A stretch of DNA of 64,000 nucleotides from Gammaproteobacteria bacterium (GTDB taxonomy: Bacteria > Pseudomonadota > Gammaproteobacteria > SZUA-229): the NCBI GenBank assembly GCA_016744065.1, contig JADGFA010000011.1:1-64000 (forward strand), written 5' to 3'. The translations under genes were made by a program, and so were the position numbers. Positions within the stretch are counted from its first letter, which is position 1. Each line of letters begins with the position of its first letter. Of the stretch, positions 19,793 through 29,010 are shown piece after piece. Below the pieces are notes generated by a model that saw only the letters and a list, made by a program, of their open reading frames with translations, ran no database searches and was not told the DNA's origin.

Positions 19793-19840
19793 TAAAGCTG
19801 ATTGCAATGCGATTTTATCCTCTTCTGGTTATCAGCTTTA
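19793..19840 (+). other. Hairpin in the tpsA-tpsB gap
   Basis: A perfect 10-bp stem (TAAAGCTGAT / ATCAGCTTTA) encloses a 28-nt loop and is followed by TTATTT. It could be a weak terminator or attenuator after tpsA. A shorter GTTGTT/AACAAC hairpin lies about 30 bp upstream. Confidence 0.4.
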
Positions 19841-19863
19841 TTATTTAAAATGAAATTGTTTTT

Positions 19864-20058
19864 ATGCCAAATGATAATATTGATTTAAGAAGTTTTGTAT
19901 TAGATGTTAGTGAGAATGAAGTTAGTAGAATGCTTTCTACTTTTTCTTTACGCTATGCTCCTGGTAATAATGCGCCAGTTATTGCTGAAGCTATGTCACA
20001 ACCTGATTTAAAACCTGTAATTGAAAGTAAAATTAAAAAAATAGAAAACCCTCATTAA
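19864..20058 (+). CDS. Small ORF of 64 aa between tpsA and tpsB
   Basis: I do not recognise it. The predicted protein is leaderless and soluble, with the mixed charged composition of a real protein (ENEVSRMLSTFSLRYAPG) and lysine-rich ends. It has no clear ribosome site. Position between the TPS exoprotein and transporter genes is the main reason to keep it. It could also be spurious. Confidence 0.4.
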   Translation: MPNDNIDLRSFVLDVSENEVSRMLSTFSLRYAPGNNAPVIAEAMSQPDLKPVIESKIKKIENPH

Positions 20059-20313
20059 CGATACGTTTAATTAGTTTTTATTATCAGGTGCTTTATTGTT
20101 GCCTGTTTTTCGTTTTAGTCCGCTTTGTTTTTTCTATTTTTACACATGAATTTTTCAATCTAAACATGTATAATTCGAGAATTCGTGTAAATGATGTGGT
20201 GGTTTGTTATCCAGGTTGATTTACGGGGAACAGGGGGGGAATAATTGTCATCTCCAGTTAAATGATCATCTGGAATGAATTACACAGAATGACCTAATGC
20301 ATCAGGGCCGAAC

Positions 20314-22212
20314 TTGCAAAATAAAATAATATTATCTTTATCTATCCTGTTTATGGTTTTTTGTTTGCCTGCTGCTTCATGGGCAGGATTTCTTGAAATG
20401 CCTGAAATTACGGAAATGCCTGAGCTTGAGCGAAAATCGATGCTTAAAGATCTTGATATTCCCAGTGTGCGTGACCGTGACCCAGACCCTGAGTCTGGCC
20501 CTCGTTTAAATGTTGCCAGATTCAAGCTTCAGGGTATCGTCGAATACCCTGATCTGGGTATTACAAAAAGTGACATTGATCAGCTCATAGAAGATATTCG
20601 TTTTGAGCTTATGCAGGAATACAAAGTTGAAAAATCAGGCTTTACCAAAACAGAGCTGGAGGAAGTCTCTAATTTACTGGTAGATATTGAAGAAGAGACG
20701 ATGGAGCGACATGTTTCGGATCTTGAGGTTCAAAAGCTGGTTTGGCTGATACGTGAACAACGATCTAATCGTGGTATTACCCTGGGTACGATAGAGACCG
20801 TTGCAGATAGAATTACTCAGTTTTATCGTGAGCGGGGGTTTATTTTAGCAAAAGCCTATATACCCAGGCAGGAAGTGCGCGATGGGATTGTTACATTAAC
20901 ATTGCTACTGGGTAATCTGGGTGAGGTTGAAGTCTTTGATAATGATCTATACAACAGCAAAATTATCTCTTCTGTTTTTGATAGTGATCTGGCGTTACCG
21001 GTTACCAGTGATGTGGTAGAAGAAAATATATATTTAATTAATGATTATCCAGGGCTTTCCGTAACGGGCTTCTTTGAGCCAGGTGCCCAGGTTGGAGATA
21101 CGAAGCTTAATCTTAATGTGAAATCTGAAGAGCGTTATTATGCCAATCTTCGTTATGATAATCACGGGTCTGATGATACGGGGGATCAACGTATATACGG
21201 CGAAGTACTGTTTAATAACCTGATTGGAACAGGTGATTTACTGCATATCGGAGCATTAACATCATTTTCGCCTGATAATACAACCTACTGGCAGTTACGC
21301 TACTCTTCGATGCTGTTTAGTCCGCGATGGGCCTTTGATCTAGGGATAACACAAAACCAGTTTGTATTAGCGCAAAATGAGTCTGAGTTATTATCACAAT
21401 TTGAATTAAGTGGTAAAACAGAGCAAACCGATGTTTCTTTAATATATAAAATTAAACGTAGCCGGGTTGAAAATTATAATGTCCAGCTTTCCTGGGAAAA
21501 TATTGTTTCCGATTTACAGTTAGGCAATATAAGAGATCCAAGTGGCCTGTTAGATGATGAAATTATTAATAATACCTTAACGTTTAATTTTGATCTGCTT
21601 CAGGAGGAGAGCCGAATTTTGCATCAGGGCTTTGTTAATTATACTTCTGGTGAATTCATTGAGGGTGTTGATCCTGGTCAGGATGAGAGGTTTGGTATTT
21701 TAACGTCTGAATATACTTTACTGTCGTTTCTTCATGTTCCGTATTTTGATGTTGATACCCGGTTAATTTTTCGTTCATCTCTGCAACTAACTGAATCTGC
21801 TTTGTCCTCAATTAGTCAGTATTCGCTGGGGGGGCCAACGGCTGCGCGTGGTTATCCAGTTAATCAGTTTTCTGCCGACAATGCTGCATATATAGGTGTA
21901 GACTGGGTTTTTACCTGGCCATCATGGCTGAATTTCAGTGTGTCTGAGTCTTATAGCCTGAAAAACTTTTCCCAGCCTTTCCTTTTTCTTGATGCGTCCT
22001 ATGGAATAAAAAAATCTATTGTGGTCGGTGAGGAAGATAGCGAGGCAACCCTGACAGACATTGGTTTAGGGTTTCGTATATTTTACCTCAATGATTTACA
22101 GGGAAATTTGCAGTTTGCATTTCCTTTAAGTAGTAAATTAACCGATATTGAGCTTGATGAACCAGATGACAGTGTAAGAATTGTCTTTGATTTTCAATAT
22201 AGCTTCAGGTAG
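20314..22212 (+). CDS. TpsB outer-membrane transporter (ShlB/FhaC family)
   Basis: A 632-aa Omp85-superfamily barrel that exports the TpsA protein across the outer membrane. The start is TTG at 20314, preceded by CAGGG. Residues 1-24 are a signal peptide ending in SWAG. POTRA-type segments follow, including RITQFYRERGFILAKAYIP and VTLTLLLGNLGEVEVF. The 16-stranded barrel fills the C-terminal half, with the conserved LGGPTAARGYP motif (the ARGYP is equivalent to the VRGY/F loop motif of FhaC) and a terminal aromatic-rich strand (FDFQYSFR). POTRA1 is split by an acidic helical insertion of about 70 residues (about 90-160), which is unusual. The transporter follows the exoprotein gene rather than preceding it. 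Confidence 0.92.
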   Translation: MQNKIILSLSILFMVFCLPAASWAGFLEMPEITEMPELERKSMLKDLDIPSVRDRDPDPESGPRLNVARFKLQGIVEYPDLGITKSDIDQLIEDIRFELMQEYKVEKSGFTKTELEEVSNLLVDIEEETMERHVSDLEVQKLVWLIREQRSNRGITLGTIETVADRITQFYRERGFILAKAYIPRQEVRDGIVTLTLLLGNLGEVEVFDNDLYNSKIISSVFDSDLALPVTSDVVEENIYLINDYPGLSVTGFFEPGAQVGDTKLNLNVKSEERYYANLRYDNHGSDDTGDQRIYGEVLFNNLIGTGDLLHIGALTSFSPDNTTYWQLRYSSMLFSPRWAFDLGITQNQFVLAQNESELLSQFELSGKTEQTDVSLIYKIKRSRVENYNVQLSWENIVSDLQLGNIRDPSGLLDDEIINNTLTFNFDLLQEESRILHQGFVNYTSGEFIEGVDPGQDERFGILTSEYTLLSFLHVPYFDVDTRLIFRSSLQLTESALSSISQYSLGGPTAARGYPVNQFSADNAAYIGVDWVFTWPSWLNFSVSESYSLKNFSQPFLFLDASYGIKKSIVVGEEDSEATLTDIGLGFRIFYLNDLQGNLQFAFPLSSKLTDIELDEPDDSVRIVFDFQYSFR

Positions 22213-22291
22213 CTTGTAGGAATTTGGTGTATATTGCAGATTTATGCACTAACTATATGAATTATTTCACAAAAATTAAATTTCAAACCCG

Positions 22292-22320
22292 TTGATTAGT
22301 GCCGAATTATGATCTATTAT
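22292..22320 (+). promoter_or_regulatory. Candidate hcp promoter
   Basis: TTGATT (22292-22297), a 17-bp spacer and TATTAT (22315-22320) match a sigma-70 promoter. They would give a leader of about 43 nt with a strong AGAAGGGA ribosome site (22353-22360) 9 bp before the hcp ATG, consistent with high expression. Confidence 0.55.
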
Positions 22321-22369
22321 CAATAACACTTTCGATCAACTTTAAATTAAACAGAAGGGAACTTATATA

Positions 22370-22852
22370 ATGGCTATTTATCTTCAATACGATGGTATTA
22401 AAGGAAATGTAACTGCAGAAGGTTACAAAGATCACATTGCAGTACTGGGTGTTCAGTTCGGCGTTGGTCGTGGCATTTCAATGGAAGCAGGTAATCTGTC
22501 TAACCGTGAATCCACTCGTCCAAGCCTGAGCGAAATCACTATCTCTAAAGTTGCTGATAACTCAGTAACGGCTATCTTCAAAGAGGCAGTTACGGGTAAT
22601 GCAGGTAAAACGGTTAAGGTTAAATTCGTACGTACCGGTGCTGATAAAGTGCAGGAATATATGGATTTTGAATTATCAGATGTTTTGGTAAGTGGCTACT
22701 CAATCTCTGCTGATGCGGAAGGTGAGCCAGTTGAATCTATTACACTTAGTTACTCAAAAATCATGATTAATTATAGTGATTTTGATAAGACTAATAAGTC
22801 AGGTAATCCACAGCGTGTGGGTTATGATTTGGAAACTGCTAAGCCTTTATAA
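22370..22852 (+). CDS. hcp: T6SS tube protein Hcp (TssD)
   Basis: A 160-aa member of the Hcp family, whose hexameric rings stack into the T6SS inner tube and are expelled with the spike. It begins MAIYLQYDGIKGNVTAEGY and contains the family patterns SRxSLSEI-like RPSLSEITISK and YMDFELSDVLVSGYS, ending with ITLSYSKIMINY. It has no signal peptide, as expected. The very strong ribosome site and smooth codon use suggest abundant expression. It opens the plus-strand effector module and is separated from vgrG by a stable hairpin. Confidence 0.95.
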   Translation: MAIYLQYDGIKGNVTAEGYKDHIAVLGVQFGVGRGISMEAGNLSNRESTRPSLSEITISKVADNSVTAIFKEAVTGNAGKTVKVKFVRTGADKVQEYMDFELSDVLVSGYSISADAEGEPVESITLSYSKIMINYSDFDKTNKSGNPQRVGYDLETAKPL

Positions 22853-22914
22853 GCTGCATGCTTCAAAAATAAGCAATGGTATTGTTTTTCAATTCAGCTG
22901 CTTATGACAATGAT

Positions 22915-22948
22915 TGTTATTCCAGGTTAGATTTAGCCTGGAATAACA
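22915..22948 (+). other. Hairpin between hcp and vgrG
   Basis: A perfect 12-bp stem (TGTTATTCCAGG / CCTGGAATAACA) with a 10-nt loop lies 62 bp after the hcp stop. There is no T-run, so it is more likely a 3'-end stabiliser or partial terminator that keeps hcp mRNA in excess over vgrG. Confidence 0.6.
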
Positions 22949-23030
22949 GCATAAATTCTAATAATAATGTGGTTCTTTTTACCCATGGAAGAGGCTTTTC
23001 TTATGGTCTCGCTACGAGGGTTTGTATTTT

Positions 23031-25016
23031 ATGAGTGACCTGACTCAAGATTCGCGATTAATTTCAATATCATCTCCTTTACCTAAAGATGAATTACTTC
23101 TGACTTCATTTGAGGGTACAGAATATATTTCTGACCTGTTCGAATTTCAAATTGAAGTACTTTCAAGTAATCATAGCATCAAGCCAGATCAGCTAATTGG
23201 TAAAACAGTTGATATTACTATTCAAAATGACCAGAAAAGAACGTTTAATGGCTACATTAGTCGTTTTACCTATGGCGAAGTAAAGTCAGATAATCTTCGT
23301 TCATACTATTTAACGATGGTTCCCTGGTTATGGTTTTTATCCAACACAAATAATCATCGTATTTTTCAGGAAATGACGACAAAAGATATTATTTCCCAGG
23401 TGTTTATGGATCTTGGTTTTAATGATTTTGATTATAAAGCCACGGGTAACCCTGCTTTACGTGAGTATTGTGTTCAGCACAATGAAAGCGACTTAAATTT
23501 TATAAGCCGATTGTTTGAAGAAGATGGTATTTCATATTTCTTTGAACAAAAGAGTGGCAAACATATTATGCAAATAGTTGATGCTGCAAATGCACATCAG
23601 CTATGTCCTGAAACGGACCTAACCTATTCAAAGGGTAATCAACCAAATACACAGCTAACTCGTTGGGAACATGTATACGAGTTTAAAAAAGGTAAGTGGA
23701 GTCTGGATGATTATGATTTTAAAACACCCCCAAAAGATCAATTCCAGACAACAGCATCAACCAGTAAATTCGCTAATGTAAGTCAGTATGAGCATTACGA
23801 ATACACGCCTTATCATGACTTTGCTGGTTTAAAGGACTTATCAAAAAAACGTATTGAAGCAGAAGAAACATCGCTAGATATTATAGAAGCATCGAGTGAT
23901 TGCAGCAGCTTTTATGCTGGTGGTAAGTTTAAACTTTCCAAGCATGCAGTGAAAGAAGAGCTGGGCATTTATGTTATTACAGCAATAAGGCACCGTGCTT
24001 TTGATAATAGTTATCTTGCTGGAAAGGAAAGCCAGTCTGAGTATGGTAATGATTTAACCTGTATTCCAGAAAAAGTACATTTTCGCCCCCAACTTGTTCA
24101 TTTAAAGCCTGTCATGCGTGGTCCTCAGTCTGCGGTTGTTGTTGGCCCTGCGGGTGAAGAAATTTATGTTGATGAATTAGGCAGAATTAAGGTTCAGTTT
24201 CACTGGGATCGTATTGGTAAAAACAATGAAACCAGTACCTGTTATATTCGTGTAGTGCAACCCTGGTCTGGTGCCGGTTGGGGTACATCGTTTATCCCCC
24301 GTATTGGTATGGAAGTTATTATTAACTTTCTGGATGGAGACCCAGACAGGCCAATTGTTACCGGATCTGTTTATAATGGCGATAATGCCCCACCATTTAC
24401 CTCAAAAACTCAGAGTGGTATACGTACACGCTCCAGTAAAGGGGGAACAGCCAGTAACTGTAATGAACTTCGGTTTGATGATCTAAAAGACTCTGAGCAG
24501 ATTTTTGTCCATGCTGAGAAAAACATGGATACAGAGGTTGAGAATAATGAAACCTTAACAGTTGATGTAGATCGAACTAAAAAGATTGGTAATAATGAAT
24601 CTTATACGATAGGTAAAGATCGTGAAAAAACGATTGGTGAAAATCAGACTGAAACCATAGGTAAGGATAAAGAAACAACTGTCGGCACCAACTATACCGA
24701 GAGTATTGGTAAAGATAAAACAATTACAGTTGGCAATGATCACAATGAAAGTATTGACAGTAATATGTCTATTACCGTTGGTAAAAATCTTTCAGAGAGT
24801 ATTGGTAAAAACTACAGTGGTGAGGTAGGTAAGTCATTAACCTTGACCGCAGGTGATGAAATTGTACTTAAAACAGGTTCTGCATCAATTATCATGAAAA
24901 AAAATGGAGATATTACTATTAAGGGTAAGAATATTAAACTTAATGGCTCCGGTAAGATTGATGTTAAAGCCAGTGGTGCTGTTGCTATTAAAGGCAGTGC
25001 GGTTTCTACTAATTAA
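23031..25016 (+). CDS. vgrG: T6SS spike protein VgrG (TssI)
   Basis: A 661-aa trimeric spike that sits on the Hcp tube. Residues about 1-370 match the gp27/gp44-like base. The gp5 OB-fold follows, with the signatures DELGRIKVQFHWDR, VRVVQPWSG-like RVVQPWSGAGWGTSFIPR and GMEVIINFLDGDPDRPI. Residues about 490-600 form a repetitive beta-helix of IGKDxExTIG-type turns, closing with a KNGDITIKGKNIKL strand. No catalytic extension follows, so cargo is probably carried by the downstream PAAR-like proteins. I prefer the ATG at 23031, 10 bp after GAGGG, over the in-frame TTG at 23022, which is only 1 bp after it. Confidence 0.95.
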   Translation: MSDLTQDSRLISISSPLPKDELLLTSFEGTEYISDLFEFQIEVLSSNHSIKPDQLIGKTVDITIQNDQKRTFNGYISRFTYGEVKSDNLRSYYLTMVPWLWFLSNTNNHRIFQEMTTKDIISQVFMDLGFNDFDYKATGNPALREYCVQHNESDLNFISRLFEEDGISYFFEQKSGKHIMQIVDAANAHQLCPETDLTYSKGNQPNTQLTRWEHVYEFKKGKWSLDDYDFKTPPKDQFQTTASTSKFANVSQYEHYEYTPYHDFAGLKDLSKKRIEAEETSLDIIEASSDCSSFYAGGKFKLSKHAVKEELGIYVITAIRHRAFDNSYLAGKESQSEYGNDLTCIPEKVHFRPQLVHLKPVMRGPQSAVVVGPAGEEIYVDELGRIKVQFHWDRIGKNNETSTCYIRVVQPWSGAGWGTSFIPRIGMEVIINFLDGDPDRPIVTGSVYNGDNAPPFTSKTQSGIRTRSSKGGTASNCNELRFDDLKDSEQIFVHAEKNMDTEVENNETLTVDVDRTKKIGNNESYTIGKDREKTIGENQTETIGKDKETTVGTNYTESIGKDKTITVGNDHNESIDSNMSITVGKNLSESIGKNYSGEVGKSLTLTAGDEIVLKTGSASIIMKKNGDITIKGKNIKLNGSGKIDVKASGAVAIKGSAVSTN

Positions 25017-25021
25017 TGTGA

Positions 25022-25597
25022 GTGATTGTGAAAGAAAAAGAATTAACTCAAGAGAGCCTGGAAGCCCCCGTTAATTTGCAGGATAAGCAAATTGCTAAAG
25101 GTGAAATTATTATAGGCACCTTAATGGGACTAGATCACCAGGGTAAGCCGTTAGTTGATTTTTCAGGAAACCTGAAAAACGAAGCGATTGCAGCAATATC
25201 GACTGTATCTGTAAATTTACAAAATTCAGGTCGTCAGGTAGCGTTACTATTTGAAAATAATAACATTGAAAAACCTGTTATTATTGGCCTGATACATAAT
25301 CCTTTACAGGATATTCTGGATAATTTTGAATTAGCGAATATTGATAATAGTGTACCAGAGAGTGCTGATTCAGAAATAAGTGACAGTGTTGATAAAGCAA
25401 TGACTACAAAAGTAGATGGTATGCTTATGGATGGTGAGCGCGTTATTTTTGAAGCCAGAAAAGAAATAGTGCTTAAGTGCGGTGAATCGAGTATAACGTT
25501 GACGAAAGCAGGTAAAATATTAATTAAAGGGAAATATCTTCTTAATCGCTCTTCTGGTGTTAACCGAATTATGGGTGGTTCGGTTCAAATTAATTAA
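25022..25597 (+). CDS. DUF6484-type T6SS accessory protein
   Basis: A 191-aa leaderless protein that I assign to the DUF6484-type family found beside vgrG. The N-terminal half holds a small beta-barrel-like segment (GEIIIGTLMGLDHQGKPLVDF..VALLFENNNIEKPVIIGLI). The C-terminal 55 residues (VIFEARKEIVLKCGESSITLTKAGKILIKG) resemble a VgrG-type beta-helix tip strand set. It starts with GTG 5 bp after the vgrG stop and is probably translationally coupled to it. A role in spike decoration or cargo assembly is inferred from position. Confidence 0.75.
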   Translation: MIVKEKELTQESLEAPVNLQDKQIAKGEIIIGTLMGLDHQGKPLVDFSGNLKNEAIAAISTVSVNLQNSGRQVALLFENNNIEKPVIIGLIHNPLQDILDNFELANIDNSVPESADSEISDSVDKAMTTKVDGMLMDGERVIFEARKEIVLKCGESSITLTKAGKILIKGKYLLNRSSGVNRIMGGSVQIN

Positions 25598-25645
25598 TTG
25601 CTCTTAAATCTAACAGGCTAATAAGTTACTAATTGATATAAATAA

Positions 25646-26899
25646 ATGAGCACTTCTCTTACTACTGGTGAGTTGGCATATCTGGATATATATGAGCAGT
25701 ATGTTGATGAGGCCTCTTTTCTCTGGTTAATGCACACTATAGCAGTCGATCAACCTCACTACAGTGTTGTTGAACTCAACAGGCTAGAAAAAAGAATAGA
25801 AACACAATTAAATGGCTTAATGGGTAATTTTGATATTGCCTGGAAAGTTTGTGAAGATTTTTTTGAAAATGCGGGTTCTGGTGAAATATTTACAGCTGCT
25901 GTTCTTGCTTTTCGAAGTCATGATCAAAGTAAAATTCAAAATGTTGTAGAAATGGGTATGTCGTCTGATGAGTGTTATCAGGGGTTATTGTATGCATTAG
26001 TATGGTTGCCAGGAAGCCTGGTGCATGACTGGATAAAACGTTTTTTTACCAGTAAAGATCTTAATCATAAGCGTTTAGCTATCCAGGTGTGTAACCTCAG
26101 ACATGAAAACCCGGCAGATTATCTGGTTAATATATTTCAGCGTGAAGATTGCCTTGAAGATTTAAGATTATATACGGCTGCATTAAAAATTTCCGGTGAC
26201 CTTAAACGTCTCGATTTGATGGAATATATAAATAAAGCGATTCAGCATGATGATGATGTTATTAAGTTTTGGGCCATTCGTTCAGCTATATTAGTCGGTG
26301 ATAAATCCCAGGTTAAAAAATTAGAACCTTACATAACCTTACCTTCTGATTTGCAGTTTGAAGCAATTAATATTGCATTCAGAGTTTTACCTGTAAATGA
26401 AGCAAGATTATGGGTTGGAAAACTGGTAGATGATCCAGAACAAGTTCGCACGTTAATAATTATTACAGGAGTAATGGGAGATCCATTTGCCATAGACTGG
26501 CTAATACAGAAAATGCAAACTACAGAGTTTGCTCGAGTCTCTGCTGAAGCCTTCTGTTTGATTACAGGTACCGATTTAGTGAAAATGAATATGACGGTAA
26601 AAGCACCTGTAGATAGTGATGTGTCTCCAACCGAAGACTCGGGAGATGAGAATGTTAAAATGCATGATGATGAAAACTTACCGTGGCCAGATGTTGTGAA
26701 GCTAAATAATTACTGGAATTCTGTTAAAAGTAATTATACTGCAGGTACACGCTATCTGCTCGGTAGTCATATTGGCTTAATGTTTTTAAAAAATAATTTA
26801 GATAAAGTGTGTCAACGGCAACGTCATGCTATTGCTTATGAAATCGCATTAATTGATAGAAGTGAAAAACTATTTAATACTCGTGGCAAAGTGAGTTAA
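25646..26899 (+). CDS. TIGR02270-family T6SS-associated protein
   Basis: A 417-aa leaderless, mostly alpha-helical protein matching the TIGR02270 type found in T6SS vgrG operons. Repeating helical pairs (for example LNHKRLAIQVCNLRHENPAD, DDDVIKFWAIRSAILVG and ARVSAEAFCLITG) resemble HEAT-like repeats. A PWPD motif near residue 353 precedes a conserved-looking C-terminal block (TRYLLGSHIG..RQRHAIAYEIAL). Its molecular role is unknown. It directly abuts the DUF2169 gene, whose ATG follows the stop codon without a gap. Confidence 0.8.
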   Translation: MSTSLTTGELAYLDIYEQYVDEASFLWLMHTIAVDQPHYSVVELNRLEKRIETQLNGLMGNFDIAWKVCEDFFENAGSGEIFTAAVLAFRSHDQSKIQNVVEMGMSSDECYQGLLYALVWLPGSLVHDWIKRFFTSKDLNHKRLAIQVCNLRHENPADYLVNIFQREDCLEDLRLYTAALKISGDLKRLDLMEYINKAIQHDDDVIKFWAIRSAILVGDKSQVKKLEPYITLPSDLQFEAINIAFRVLPVNEARLWVGKLVDDPEQVRTLIIITGVMGDPFAIDWLIQKMQTTEFARVSAEAFCLITGTDLVKMNMTVKAPVDSDVSPTEDSGDENVKMHDDENLPWPDVVKLNNYWNSVKSNYTAGTRYLLGSHIGLMFLKNNLDKVCQRQRHAIAYEIALIDRSEKLFNTRGKVS

Positions 26900-27922
26900 A
26901 TGTTAGAAATAAAAAATCATACCGCTTTAACGGCAGAAATAATCCCGGGTCTGGATAAAAACGGTTTTGATTATGCCGCGTTAATTATTAAGGGCAACTT
27001 TGTACTTAATCCATCTAATATGAATCTGGTATTGTCAGATCAACCGGCAAAGTTAATTAAAGCCGACAAGTATTATGACGAAGCAGATAATTCCAGTGTT
27101 CAATATGAAGCAGATACCTGCATACTTAAGCAGGGAACTGATATTGTGCTAAATGGGCATGCATATGTCCCAGGTAATCAAATGCAACGAGCGGTTGATG
27201 TTGGTTTACAAATTAATGATCGTAATATTTCTTATCGTGTTTTTGGTGACAGGCAATGGGAAAAAAACGGACTTAGCTGGAATATAACACAGGCCGAAAG
27301 ATTTGATCGGTTACCTTTGATCTATGAAAATGCATTTGGTGGTATTGACACATCAACTTTGGAAGATGATGTTGTACAGTATTCAGACTTTAACCCGACA
27401 GGAAAGGGTTTTGTTGGTAATAAAAAAACACCTGTAGAAGGTCTGTTTTTACCTAATATTGAAAACCCACAAAAGTTAATCTCGCAATATACAGACAGGC
27501 CTTTACCATCTGGCTTCGGTTTTATTTCACGTACCTGGCAGCCCAGGGTTAAATTGGCAGGTACATATGATGAAAACTGGCAAACTAATCGTTCACCCTT
27601 ATTACCATTAGATTTTGATGAGAAATATTTTAATGCAGCGCATCCAGATTTAATCACCCCTGGTCATTTGTCAGGTGGTGAAAAAATACTATTAAGAAAT
27701 TTAAGTAAACTGGGTGATATCGGTTTTATTATTCCTGAATGGACTGCACCTGTTAAAGTCACTGTTAAAGGACGTAGTAAATCTATTCAACCTTTACTAG
27801 ATACAGTTATTATTGAACCGGATATTAATAATGTTTCTTTAACATGGCGTGTGACTATGCCGTGTTATAAACAGTTTCTTTATATTAATTCAATTTCAAT
27901 TGGCAGGAAACGTAAAGCATGA
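26900..27922 (+). CDS. DUF2169-family T6SS adaptor
   Basis: A 340-aa leaderless protein of the DUF2169 family. Members act as chaperone-adaptors that load PAAR or effector cargo onto VgrG. Matching features are the N-terminal KNHTALTAEIIPGLDKNGFD, ADTCILKQGTDIVLNGHAY, the FGDRQW and RLPLIYENAFGG motifs, NPTGKGFVG, and late segments HLSGGEKILLRNL and WRVTMPCYKQF. The ATG follows the upstream stop directly and its end overlaps the next gene by 4 bp (ATGA), so the three genes are translationally coupled. It probably serves the DUF4150 proteins that follow. Confidence 0.9.
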   Translation: MLEIKNHTALTAEIIPGLDKNGFDYAALIIKGNFVLNPSNMNLVLSDQPAKLIKADKYYDEADNSSVQYEADTCILKQGTDIVLNGHAYVPGNQMQRAVDVGLQINDRNISYRVFGDRQWEKNGLSWNITQAERFDRLPLIYENAFGGIDTSTLEDDVVQYSDFNPTGKGFVGNKKTPVEGLFLPNIENPQKLISQYTDRPLPSGFGFISRTWQPRVKLAGTYDENWQTNRSPLLPLDFDEKYFNAAHPDLITPGHLSGGEKILLRNLSKLGDIGFIIPEWTAPVKVTVKGRSKSIQPLLDTVIIEPDINNVSLTWRVTMPCYKQFLYINSISIGRKRKA

Positions 27923-28992
27923 TATCTAAAAAGTCATCTGTTGTCGTTACTGCCATAGGTGCTCTTACACCATTGGGAGCTGGTGTAGATGCGACCTGTG
28001 CTGCAATCGAAGCAGGTATCAGTCGTGTTACTGAACATGCTTTTTATCAATGTATACCAGATGATCCGGAGTGGGATGAAGATTTAACCTGTCTGTCTGC
28101 AACTGTACCGATAATTGATCCATTTACCGATGGCCTGGAGCGTTTTTTAGAGCTCGCTATACCTGCATTAACAGAAGTGTTTGAAGCTGCCAATCTAAAA
28201 CGGGCAGATTTAGCACAGACAGCACTTTGTCTAGCTCTTCCACAAATAGATGAAGCAACCTTTAATATAGGGCTGGCAGCTAATTTTATGCCTGAACTGT
28301 GTAAGCGTACTGGTTTAACCGCTTTTCAAAGTACTCATATTAATCATACAGGGCATACAGGTGTTTTTGCCCATATTAATGAGGCTATTGATAAGCTGGA
28401 GTCCGCTTCTTCTGAGTACTGTATTGTAGGCGGTGTTGATTCATATTTACTGGAGAATCGTCTTAAATTTATGGATAAAAACTGGCGTATACGAAGTGAT
28501 AAGGCTGTTGATGGGTTCATCCCTGGTGAAGCCTCAATTATGCTTATGTTAGAGACTGAAGCCCACGCAAAAGCCAGAGGTGCTGAGATACTGGCGAAAA
28601 TAACCGCACTGGCTGAAGGTCAGGAAGAGAGTGTGATTGGCTCTGAAAAAACGAGCAGTGGTAGTGGTTTAACCGATGCAATAAAGGGTATATTAGAAAA
28701 TACGGATCAGGATGGTCATTTTCACTCTGTATACTGTAGTTTGAATGGTGAAAGCTACTATGCGCATGAATGGGGTCTTCAGCTAGCAAGATTGAGTCAG
28801 GTATTTGAAAAATTAACTAATCTTGTACATCCTGCGGAATATGTAGGTGATATAGGGGCTGCAACAGGTGCATTGCTTATTGCCTGTGCAACTAATGAAC
28901 TAAAACAAAGCTCAGATGATAATAACAGGGCTTTGTTATGGTCATCAGCAGATAATAATCAAAGAATGGCGATATGCCTCGAACAGGTTTGA
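27919..28992 (+). CDS. Ketosynthase-like protein lacking catalytic residues
   Basis: A 357-aa protein with a thiolase/beta-ketoacyl-synthase fold. The N-terminus VVVTAIGALTPLGAGVDATC and the mid-region YCIVGGVDSYLLENRL are typical of the fold, as is GEASIMLMLE. The nucleophilic Cys is absent: the position reads NHTGHTGVFAHIN. The two catalytic His motifs are also lost: NGESYYAHEW is where GTGT normally sits, and VGDIGAATGAL carries Asp where GH is expected. It is therefore very unlikely to condense acyl chains and probably acts as a scaffold or cargo-binding protein in T6SS loading. It overlaps the DUF2169 gene by 4 bp, and the first DUF4150 gene follows within 20 bp. Confidence 0.85.
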   Translation: MISKKSSVVVTAIGALTPLGAGVDATCAAIEAGISRVTEHAFYQCIPDDPEWDEDLTCLSATVPIIDPFTDGLERFLELAIPALTEVFEAANLKRADLAQTALCLALPQIDEATFNIGLAANFMPELCKRTGLTAFQSTHINHTGHTGVFAHINEAIDKLESASSEYCIVGGVDSYLLENRLKFMDKNWRIRSDKAVDGFIPGEASIMLMLETEAHAKARGAEILAKITALAEGQEESVIGSEKTSSGSGLTDAIKGILENTDQDGHFHSVYCSLNGESYYAHEWGLQLARLSQVFEKLTNLVHPAEYVGDIGAATGALLIACATNELKQSSDDNNRALLWSSADNNQRMAICLEQV

Positions 28993-29010
28993 TATAAAAG
29001 GATAGAGATT

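Noticed and set aside
23022-23030. TTG start for vgrG
   Set aside because: Only 1 bp separates it from the GAGGG ribosome site, while the ATG at 23031 has normal spacing.
25634-25643. TTGATATAA-like sequences outside hipBA (also near 31984 and 46522)
   Set aside because: They look like half of the HipB-type operator but lack the second half-site, and such A+T-rich words are expected by chance.
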